A stretch of DNA of 11,743 bases from SIG299 sp045593825 (GTDB lineage: Bacteria > Bacillota > Clostridia > Lachnospirales > Lachnospiraceae). The notes beneath the pieces were generated by a model, which saw only the letters and a program-made list of their open reading frames with translations, was not told where the DNA came from and ran no database searches. Made by a program: the position numbers and the translations under genes. Each line of letters opens with the position of its first letter. The stretch's first letter is position 1. Below, piece by piece: positions 6,178 to 11,743 of this stretch. The DNA is taken from contig JAZNXI010000097.1 of the NCBI GenBank assembly GCA_045593825.1, forward strand, positions 1-11,743, given 5' to 3'.

Positions 6178-6942
6178 TTATTTACCTAACTTTTTCCGTT
6201 GTTGTCCGGATGTGATTTTAATAGCCAAATCTCTTGGCGCAATACGTCCCATAGTGGTGGACGCCTTCATAAACAAGGTTGGTACAATAACCGTCTGACG
6301 CTTAATCATCTGCTTAATAGCATATTCTACGCAGTACTCTGCAGAAATTCCCTTTAAAGTAAATTCCACATTTGCCACGTCATAAAACTCGGTATCTACC
6401 GGTCCCGGACAAAGGGCACCTACATAAACCCTGCTGTCCATTTCCTTCAGCTCTCTTGCTACAGCCTGAGTTAAACTGGAAACATATGCCTTAGTCGCAT
6501 AATAAGTTGCCATGTAAGGTCCTGCCGGAAGCAGCCCCGCAGAGGAAGCAACATTTAATATATAGCCTCTGTTTTCCTTGTGCATCTTCTGCAGCATCTT
6601 CTTAAACAGGATATGCATGGCCTTAATATTTACATCCACCATATCAAGCTCCATGTCAAGTTCACTTTCCAGGAAAGAATTGCAGTCGCCGAAACCGGCA
6701 TTGTTAATGAAAATATCAATCTTATAATCTTTAATCAAATGAAACAGACGCAGACATTCTTCTTTCCGGGACAAATCTGCGGGAATAATCACACATTCCA
6801 CAGGAAGCTCTTCTGCAAGAGACTTTAATCTTTCTTCTCTTCTGGCGGTTAAAATCAGCTTATAGCCCTTGTCTGCCAGCTGCTTTGCAAATTCTGTTCC
6901 AAGGCCCGCACTGGCACCGGTAATCAACGCATAATTCTTCAT
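6178..6942 (-). CDS. Short-chain dehydrogenase/reductase (classical SDR, NADP-type)
   Basis: This is a 254-residue cytoplasmic oxidoreductase of the classical SDR family. The Rossmann nucleotide loop is TGASAGLG (8-15). Basic residues after the second strand (TARREERL, R34-R35) favour NADP(H). NNAG lies at 80-83, the catalytic Ser in ASSAG (132-136), and Y147-xxx-K151 completes the triad. PGPVDTEF (179-186) is the usual cofactor-clamping segment. The sequence resembles the DltE/YqjQ-like group that reduces or oxidises small carbonyl compounds, but the substrate cannot be told from the sequence. AGGAGGTTT precedes the ATG at 6942. The gene begins 13 bases after the acetyltransferase stop and lies in the same operon. 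Confidence 0.92.
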   Translation of the reverse strand: MKNYALITGASAGLGTEFAKQLADKGYKLILTARREERLKSLAEELPVECVIIPADLSRKEECLRLFHLIKDYKIDIFINNAGFGDCNSFLESELDMELDMVDVNIKAMHILFKKMLQKMHKENRGYILNVASSAGLLPAGPYMATYYATKAYVSSLTQAVARELKEMDSRVYVGALCPGPVDTEFYDVANVEFTLKGISAEYCVEYAIKQMIKRQTVIVPTLFMKASTTMGRIAPRDLAIKITSGQQRKKLGK

Positions 6943-6955
6943 AGTAAACCTCCTA

Positions 6956-7501
6956 TCATAATGTTATCCAATATTTTTCCAGCCACACATTCTCGATGTG
7001 TTCATATACCTTCTCTTCAAACACTCCGCCGCAGGATAGAATCGTTCTGCGGCTGGCTTCATTTTCTACCAGACAGGACACCATTACCCGGTCCAGTTTT
7101 AAAACTTCCCGGCAGTAGATAAGTGCCTGCTTTAACATCTTTTTGGCATAGCCCTTTCTGCGTTCTGTAGGACGGACGGAATAACCGATGTGTCCCGCAA
7201 ATTTCTGCAGATATTCATTTAGCTCATGCCGCACCTGAAGCATACCGTAAATCCTTCCGGTGTCTGTATCCGTTAATACAAACTGGGTGGCAGGAACTTT
7301 GTTTTCCGGCACGTTTTCCGGATTCTCCATTGCTGCATTATGCTTCAACCATTCTATAGGGTCTTCCATCCGGCGCAAGGCTCCGGTACCATCCATGGAA
7401 CTTCCCGCCAACAGCATTTCTTCCCGGTAGGAACGGATTTCCCCGGCAAAGGAAGCATCCGGCTTTACCAATATGACATTTTCCTTTCCCCAGTGTACCA
7501 T
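6956..7501 (-). CDS. GNAT-family N-acetyltransferase
   Basis: This 181-residue protein resembles the COG3981-type predicted acetyltransferases. The acetyl-CoA pyrophosphate loop is seen as GYSVRPTERRKGYAKKML (106-123, with the R-x-x-G-x-A-like core RRKGYA at 114-119). It is followed by the strand LDRVMVSCLVENEASRRTILSCGGVFE (136-162), whose N-x-x-S pattern lines up with motif B. The acceptor substrate is unknown; amines, peptides and antibiotics are all possible for this family. The start ATG at 7501 is chosen because AGAGGA lies 7 bases upstream and it leaves a 13-base gap after the MATE stop. An alternative in-frame start at 7546 would overlap the MATE gene and adds 15 residues without a domain. 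Confidence 0.88.
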   Translation of the reverse strand: MVHWGKENVILVKPDASFAGEIRSYREEMLLAGSSMDGTGALRRMEDPIEWLKHNAAMENPENVPENKVPATQFVLTDTDTGRIYGMLQVRHELNEYLQKFAGHIGYSVRPTERRKGYAKKMLKQALIYCREVLKLDRVMVSCLVENEASRRTILSCGGVFEEKVYEHIENVWLEKYWITL

Positions 7502-7514
7502 AACAGTTTCCTCT

Positions 7515-8915
7515 TTATTTTTCCACAATTGCTTCCGCAAATGCAATCTTCTTCCATTTTCCTCTTAAGTAAAAAATTGTTGTTACCACTGCACCAAGTA
7601 ACCAGGAACATAACAGGGATACAAATACAAATTTCTGGTCACCCAGCGGAAGCTCCGGTGTTTTACTCATATGTACCAATAAGTATGCCAACGGAACTCT
7701 GACACCAACGGTAGTAAACAGAGAAATCCACATTGGTGTTAAGGTATCGCCCGCACCTCTCATAACGCCGGATAAGCTCTGGGTTACCGCCATGGCAATA
7801 TATCCTGCTGCAATAATGCCCATCATGCTGCGGCTTAATTCTACCAATTCCTTGGTATCTGTAAAGATTCCCATTAACTGCTTACCAAAAATTAAAATAA
7901 GTCCTGTCATCACCGTGGAGGTTGCTACTGCCACAAGAGTCCCCTGCTTGGCACCTTTGATAACCCTGTCCTTTTTACCGGCGCCTACATTCTGTCCCGC
8001 ATAGGTAGTCATGGCTGTACCAAAGGAAAAGTTTGGCAGCATGGCAAAGCCATCCACACGCATAACAATAACATTGGCCGCAATAAACATTTCACCAAAG
8101 CTATTGGTTAAGGACTGCACCGTAATCATAGCCATAGACATAATTGCCTGGGTCAGACCGGACGGCAAACCAAGCTTGATTACGCCAAGGGAATACTTCT
8201 TGTTGAGCTTCATATACTTAATGCCCATGTCAAAATGCTCCATCATCTTGGTAAGACGACGATAACAAAGCAGTGCCGAAACCGTCTGGGCAATAATGGT
8301 AGCCCACGCCACACCGGCAACACCCATGTTAAACTGCGCCACAAACAACAAATCCAAAATGATGTTGATTACCGTTGCCACCAACAGGTAAACCAGGGAG
8401 GAGAATGCATCTCCGAGACCTCTGAGAATACCGCCGAGAATGTTGTAATAAGCACTGCCTATGCAGCCAACCAATAAAATCAGAAGATATTCATGGCACC
8501 AGTCTATAATGCTTTCCGGTGTCTTCAACATTACCAGCATCGGTCTGGCAACAATAAGCGCTAAAACCATAATAATAGCAGACGCAATGGCAGTCAGGGT
8601 AATACAGTTACCAATGGTATAAGAAAGTTCTTCTCTCTGCTTAGCACCAAAGTACTGGGCTACCAGGATTCCTGCACCCATACTGATACCAACAAACAAT
8701 ACCAGCAGTAAGTTCAAAATCGGTGCGGAGCTTCCTACCGCAGACAAAGCATTATCACCTACATACTTACCAACCACGATACTGTCCACCGTGCTGTATA
8801 ACTGCTGGGCAATGTTACCAAGCAGCATTGGCAAGGTAAACATAACAATCTGCTTCCATGGTTCACCAACGGTCATATCCGTTGCCTTGAATAACTTTTT
8901 AACACGTTCTAACAT
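7515..8915 (-). CDS. MATE-family multidrug/cation antiporter
   Basis: This 466-residue inner-membrane exporter has about 12 predicted transmembrane helices in two related halves. Typical MATE features are the first-helix segment PMLLGNIAQQLYSTVDSIVVGKYVG (29-53), VGISMGAGILVAQYFGA (75-91) and LRGLGDA (164-170). The second half repeats them as GLPSGLTQA (249-257), GTAMTTYAGQNVGAG (299-313) and MRGAGDTLTP. Known members export drugs, flavins or metabolites in exchange for Na+ or H+; the substrate here is unknown. AAAGGAAA precedes the ATG at 8915. The gene lies 36 bases after the helicase stop and 13 bases before the acetyltransferase, so an export-plus-modification pair is conceivable. Confidence 0.93.
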   Translation of the reverse strand: MLERVKKLFKATDMTVGEPWKQIVMFTLPMLLGNIAQQLYSTVDSIVVGKYVGDNALSAVGSSAPILNLLLVLFVGISMGAGILVAQYFGAKQREELSYTIGNCITLTAIASAIIMVLALIVARPMLVMLKTPESIIDWCHEYLLILLVGCIGSAYYNILGGILRGLGDAFSSLVYLLVATVINIILDLLFVAQFNMGVAGVAWATIIAQTVSALLCYRRLTKMMEHFDMGIKYMKLNKKYSLGVIKLGLPSGLTQAIMSMAMITVQSLTNSFGEMFIAANVIVMRVDGFAMLPNFSFGTAMTTYAGQNVGAGKKDRVIKGAKQGTLVAVATSTVMTGLILIFGKQLMGIFTDTKELVELSRSMMGIIAAGYIAMAVTQSLSGVMRGAGDTLTPMWISLFTTVGVRVPLAYLLVHMSKTPELPLGDQKFVFVSLLCSWLLGAVVTTIFYLRGKWKKIAFAEAIVEK

Positions 8916-8951
8916 TTAAAATTTCCTTTCGTTCTTATTCTTATACACAAA

Positions 8952-10532
8952 TTACTTCTTGTTTGCCGGCTCCACATTAATGCTCTTGCCCTTGATCTTG
9001 GCATTTTTCATTACCTGGATTACCTCTGCCGCATATTCCCTCGGAACCTCAACAAAAGTATATTTATCATACATATCAATACTGCCGATTAACTTGCCCG
9101 GCATGCCGGTTTCTCCGGCAATAGCACCAAGGATATCGCCCGGACGAACCTTCTGCTTTTTACCTAAGTTAATAAACAGACGTACCATTCCGGCTTCTGC
9201 TCCGGTGTCACCGAATTCCATGCCGGCCCCCTGCTCAAGTGTTGTATCCGCATCGCCCATCTGCATTTTCAAAAAGGCTGCCGCCACTTCCAGGGAGGAA
9301 ATATCAAACTCGTTCACTTTATCTTCAATGATGCGGAGCATATCTTCCAAATCGTTGTTTTCAATAACCTCGATTACCTTATCCATGATTTTTTCCGCCT
9401 TGATGGCACTGACATCATCTAAAGAAGGAATCGGCTGCAAATGCACCTTGGTTTTACAAAACCGCATAATATCCTTTAACTTGTAGATTTCGCGGCCTAC
9501 CACAAAGCTGAATGCCCTTCCGGTTCTTCCTGCACGTCCGGTTCTTCCGATACGGTGCACATAATATTCATCATCCTGCGGAATGTCGTAATTAAACACC
9601 GCTTCCACATCATCTACGTCAATACCTCTGGCTGCCACATCCGTTGCTACCAGAATATCGGTTTTACCACTACGGAAGGTTTCCATAACACGGTCACGCT
9701 GCACCTGCTTTAAATCACCGTGCAGGGCTTCTGCAAAGTAGCCGCGGAGCTGCAGGGCAGAAACCAGTTCATCCACCTGCTTTTTTGTATTACAGAACAC
9801 CAGGGAAAGCTTTGGGTCATACATATCAAGCAGACGGCAAAGTACCTCCAGCTTGGTGTTTGGTCTTACTTCATAATAATATTGTTCAATTTTAGGAACG
9901 GTCAGTTCTTTCTTTACCACCTTTACTAAAGCGGCATCCTTCTGATAGTTAGCCACAATGTCCATAATCGGCTTTGGCATGGTTGCGGAAAACAATAATG
10001 TCTGGCGTTCTTCCGGCAGGTCCTGCAAAATGGTTTCAATATCTTCACGGAAGCCCATGTTTAACATTTCGTCCGCCTCATCCAGTGCAATCATTTTCAC
10101 CTGATCCATTTTTAATGTGTGACGGCGCATATGGTCCATCACACGGCCCGGTGTACCGATAACAATCTGTACGCCGCCCTTTAAAGAACGAATCTGTTTA
10201 TTGATATCCTGGCCGCCGTAAATCGGAAGCACCTTGATGCCATGTAAAAACTTAGCCAGCTTTCTGATTTCTTCTGCTACCTGAATAGCCAGCTCCCTGG
10301 TTGGACAAAGAACCAGTGCCTGCAGGGCCCTGCTCTTTGGATTTATCATCTGCAGCATCGGAATACCAAAGGCTGCGGTTTTACCTGTTCCGGTCTGGGC
10401 CTGTCCGATAATATCTCTTCCTTCCATGACTACCGGAATGGCTTCTGCCTGAATCGGTGTCATTTCCTCAAATCCCATTTCCTGTACGGCACGAAGAATC
10501 GGTGCCTGTAATTCCATTTCATCAAATCTCAT
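8952..10532 (-). CDS. deaD: DEAD-box ATP-dependent RNA helicase, DeaD/CshA type
   Basis: The protein has 526 residues from the ATG at 10532. The helicase core shows a Q motif (TPIQ 25-28), Walker A AQTGTGKT (45-52), PTREL (77-81), TPGR (127-130), DEAD (151-154), SAT (182-184), ATDVAARGID (296-305) and HRIGRTGR (326-333). Residues 447-522 (RLFINLGKKQKVRPGDILGAI...) form a DbpA-type RNA-binding domain, as in DeaD/CsdA. Such helicases unwind RNA in ribosome assembly and mRNA decay, especially in the cold. An in-frame GTG at 10565 adds 11 residues but has no ribosome site, while ATG 10532 follows GAGGAAAAGAAG. It is the first gene of the six-gene operon, with a promoter at 10574-10602. It is divergent from the XRE-aminotransferase gene, and an ATTGAACTTT box lies just upstream of its -35 element. 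Confidence 0.94.
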   Translation of the reverse strand: MRFDEMELQAPILRAVQEMGFEEMTPIQAEAIPVVMEGRDIIGQAQTGTGKTAAFGIPMLQMINPKSRALQALVLCPTRELAIQVAEEIRKLAKFLHGIKVLPIYGGQDINKQIRSLKGGVQIVIGTPGRVMDHMRRHTLKMDQVKMIALDEADEMLNMGFREDIETILQDLPEERQTLLFSATMPKPIMDIVANYQKDAALVKVVKKELTVPKIEQYYYEVRPNTKLEVLCRLLDMYDPKLSLVFCNTKKQVDELVSALQLRGYFAEALHGDLKQVQRDRVMETFRSGKTDILVATDVAARGIDVDDVEAVFNYDIPQDDEYYVHRIGRTGRAGRTGRAFSFVVGREIYKLKDIMRFCKTKVHLQPIPSLDDVSAIKAEKIMDKVIEVIENNDLEDMLRIIEDKVNEFDISSLEVAAAFLKMQMGDADTTLEQGAGMEFGDTGAEAGMVRLFINLGKKQKVRPGDILGAIAGETGMPGKLIGSIDMYDKYTFVEVPREYAAEVIQVMKNAKIKGKSINVEPANKK

Positions 10533-10573
10533 AAATTTCTTCTTTTCCTCATTTCTATTTATCACAACTAATT

Positions 10574-10602
10574 AGTTTATCATGAATTAGCGACAACGTC
10601 AA
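10574..10602 (-). promoter_or_regulatory. Promoter of the helicase-led operon
   Basis: On the minus strand, TTGACG (10602-10597) is followed after 17 bp by TAAACT (10579-10574), with TGA directly before it as an extended -10. The predicted leader is only about 35 bases, shorter than the long leaders of some cold-shock helicase genes. Confidence 0.65.
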
Positions 10603-10614
10603 GAAAAGCAAGAA

Positions 10615-10624
10615 ATTGAACTTT
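10615..10624 (+). repeat. Operator-like repeat copy 1 (ATTGAACTTT)
   Basis: This is the first of five exact copies of a 10-mer. It lies 13 bp upstream of the helicase -35 box and about 55 bp upstream of the -35 box of the divergent gene, so it could influence either promoter. Confidence 0.6.
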
Positions 10625-10629
10625 CTGTA

Positions 10630-10648
10630 ATCTTTCTAGATGAAAGAT
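10630..10648. repeat. 19-bp dyad between the divergent promoters
   Basis: ATCTTTC (10630-10636) and GAAAGAT (10642-10648) are exact inverted arms with a 5-base centre, TAGAT. The dyad lies between repeat copies 1 and 2 and could be a separate operator. Confidence 0.4.
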
Positions 10649-10654
10649 AGTAAA

Positions 10655-10664
10655 ATTGAACTTT
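10655..10664 (+). repeat. Operator-like repeat copy 2 (ATTGAACTTT)
   Basis: This exact copy starts 40 bp after copy 1, close to four helical turns, and shares the extended 14-mer ATTGAACTTTTTAG with copy 3. Confidence 0.6.
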
Positions 10665-10678
10665 TTAGCAAAATATAT

Positions 10679-10688
10679 ATTGAACTTT
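10679..10688 (+). repeat. Operator-like repeat copy 3, overlapping the -35 box
   Basis: This exact copy contains the TTGAAC -35 hexamer of the promoter of the XRE-aminotransferase gene. Protein bound here would exclude RNA polymerase. Confidence 0.65.
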
Positions 10689-10708
10689 TTAGGATTACGT
10701 TGTATAAT
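10680..10708 (+). promoter_or_regulatory. Promoter of the XRE-aminotransferase gene
   Basis: TTGAAC (10680-10685), a 17-bp spacer and TATAAT (10703-10708) form a near-consensus promoter. AAAGGAG at 10731-10737 is the ribosome site for ATG 10744. Confidence 0.8.
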
Positions 10709-10743
10709 CATCCCAGAAAACTTATTGTAGAAAGGAGAGCTCC

Positions 10744-11743
10744 ATGGAAAGTTCAATTTTCGCAACCCGATTAAACGAATTGTTACAGCAAAAAAAGATA
10801 AAGCAGGTTGACCTGGTACGTCTGGCGGAAGACAAAGGCATAAAACTCGGCAAAAGCCACATCAGCCAGTACGTGTCCGGAAAAACCGTTCCAAGAAAAG
10901 AAATTTTACAGTTTTTAGCGGATGTTCTTGAGGTGAAACCAGACTGGTTACTGGGCAAAAGCGATGGCGCACCGGCGGAAAACAAAACAAAAGAAAACAC
11001 AACAGAAAAGTTCAATTTAAACAGCAAGAAAGAAGGCAGCAGCATGAGAGAATTCAAAAAATCCAACAAACTTGAAAATGTATTATACGACGTACGAGGC
11101 CCGGTTGTAGAAGAAGCCGCACGCATGGAGCACGAGGGTACCCAGGTATTAAAGCTTAACATCGGTAACCCTGCACCATTCGGTTTCCGTACCCCGGACG
11201 AAGTTATTTACGATATGCGCCGTCAGTTAACCGACTGCGAAGGCTACTCCGATTCCAAAGGTCTTTTTGCAGCCAGAAAGGCTATTATGCAGTATGCGCA
11301 GATTAAAAATATTCCAAACGTAACCATGGATGATATTTATACCGGCAACGGCGTCAGCGAGCTCATCAACTTAAGTATGTCCGCACTTTTGGACGATGGC
11401 GATGAAGTACTGATTCCTTCTCCGGACTACCCACTTTGGACCGCATGTGTAACCCTCGCCGGCGGTAAGGCAGTTCATTATATTTGTGATGAGCAGTCCG
11501 AATGGAATCCGGATATTAACGATATAAAAAAGAAAGTAACCAGCCGCACCAAGGCTATTGTTATCATCAACCCGAACAACCCGACCGGTGCCCTGTATCC
11601 AAAGGAAATCTTGGAGCAGATTGTTGCCATTGCAAGAGAACACCAGTTAATGATTTTCTCCGACGAAATTTATGATCGTCTGGTTATGGATGATTTGGAG
11701 CACATCTCCATTGCTTCCCTGGCTCCGGACCTATTCTGTGTCA
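10744..11743 (+). CDS. alaA: XRE helix-turn-helix fused to AlaA-type alanine aminotransferase, partial
   Basis: The frame is open from ATG 10744 to the right edge (333 codons seen). Residues 6-71 are an XRE-type HTH (TRLNELLQQKKIKQVDLVRLAE, SHISQYVSGKTVPRKEILQFLADVL, DWLLG). Residues 72-100 are a hydrophilic linker rich in Lys, Glu, Asn and Ser. From M101 the sequence closely follows AlaA, the PLP-dependent glutamate-pyruvate aminotransferase of Escherichia coli: SNKLENVLYDVRGPV (107-121), LNIGNPAPFGF (138-148), GYSDSKGLFAARKAI (167-181), GNGVSEL (201-207), PSPDYPLWTA (225-234), INPNNPTG (275-282) and SDEIYDRL (306-313). The catalytic Lys lies beyond the edge. The aminotransferase makes alanine from pyruvate, and the HTH suggests it also binds DNA. 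The logic resembles MocR/PdxR, where a GntR-type domain is fused to a different aminotransferase group. Five ATTGAACTTT boxes surround it. A free aminotransferase from an internal start at 11044 is possible. Confidence 0.9.
   Translation, partial: MESSIFATRLNELLQQKKIKQVDLVRLAEDKGIKLGKSHISQYVSGKTVPRKEILQFLADVLEVKPDWLLGKSDGAPAENKTKENTTEKFNLNSKKEGSSMREFKKSNKLENVLYDVRGPVVEEAARMEHEGTQVLKLNIGNPAPFGFRTPDEVIYDMRRQLTDCEGYSDSKGLFAARKAIMQYAQIKNIPNVTMDDIYTGNGVSELINLSMSALLDDGDEVLIPSPDYPLWTACVTLAGGKAVHYICDEQSEWNPDINDIKKKVTSRTKAIVIINPNNPTGALYPKEILEQIVAIAREHQLMIFSDEIYDRLVMDDLEHISIASLAPDLFCV
10748..10757 (-). repeat. Operator-like repeat copy 4, inverted, at the gene start
   Basis: AAAGTTCAAT, the exact reverse complement of ATTGAACTTT, begins right after the ATG and encodes part of residues 2-5. 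With copy 3 it forms a widely spaced inverted pair spanning the transcription and translation start. Confidence 0.6.
11007..11016 (-). repeat. Operator-like repeat copy 5, inverted, in the domain linker
   Basis: Another exact AAAGTTCAAT lies in the coding sequence for the linker (around residues 88-91), 27 bases before the internal ATG at 11044 that begins the aminotransferase part. It could be a distal operator, or a remnant of the upstream region of a once separate alaA gene. Confidence 0.5.

Noticed and set aside
5696..6298. Plus-strand open frame rich in Gly-Val repeats
   Set aside because: It is antisense to the Pro-Thr stalk of the CapA-like gene. The minus-strand gene has clear domains and a ribosome site, while this frame is a low-complexity shadow.
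8959..9486. Plus-strand 175-codon open frame opposite the helicase gene
   Set aside because: It has no recognisable domain and lies wholly antisense to the conserved C-terminal half of the DEAD-box helicase.
10533..10565. Longer helicase starting at a GTG at 10565
   Set aside because: No ribosome site precedes it and it would begin almost at the predicted transcription start. The extra 11 residues are not part of the helicase core.
10722..11162. Minus-strand 146-codon open frame at the right end
   Set aside because: It is antisense to the XRE-AlaA fusion, whose plus-strand frame has clear motifs and a promoter. The predicted minus-strand protein is Ser/Phe-rich without a domain.

Overview
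The window looks like chromosomal DNA of an anaerobic Firmicute of the class Clostridia, most plausibly a gut Lachnospiraceae relative. The evidence is moderate G+C, strong AGGAGG-type ribosome binding sites, TTGACA/TATAAT promoters, a clostridial-type reverse rubrerythrin, and the mix of membrane XRE regulator, CapA, MATE and GGDEF/EAL proteins. The taxon is inferred from gene content only. No mobile element, CRISPR array, rRNA or tRNA was seen.

Left part (1-2425). A truncated membrane-anchored XRE regulator (minus strand) diverges from perR, a Fur-family peroxide sensor with the full PerR ligand set. perR is followed by a reverse rubrerythrin under its own promoter. Related AGTAA-N3-TTACT dyads sit at the perR and rubrerythrin promoters, suggesting one oxidative-stress circuit with autoregulation. 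A 351-base gap (1631-1981) then holds a multibranched set of inverted repeats and a strong promoter inside a 9-bp inverted repeat. It leads into a small STAS/SpoIIAA-like protein. That gene ends in a bidirectional terminator shared with the convergent operon.

Middle part (2428-10532, all minus strand). Six genes are separated by only 13-36 bases and look like one transcription unit. In order of transcription they are a DeaD/CshA-type RNA helicase, a MATE exporter, a GNAT acetyltransferase, a short-chain dehydrogenase, a secreted or anchored CapA-like protein with a long Pro-Thr linker, and a PAS/degenerate-GGDEF/EAL protein predicted to degrade cyclic di-GMP. A promoter is visible upstream of the helicase and the terminator is at 2388-2425.

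Right part (10566-11743). This is the most unusual segment. An open gene running off the edge fuses an N-terminal XRE helix-turn-helix domain to an AlaA-type alanine aminotransferase. It has a consensus promoter. Five exact copies of the 10-mer ATTGAACTTT lie around and inside it: three upstream, one overlapping the -35 box, and two inverted copies inside the coding region. This looks like an undescribed autoregulatory HTH-aminotransferase system, analogous in logic to MocR/PdxR regulators but built from different domains, and it may also affect the divergent helicase operon.
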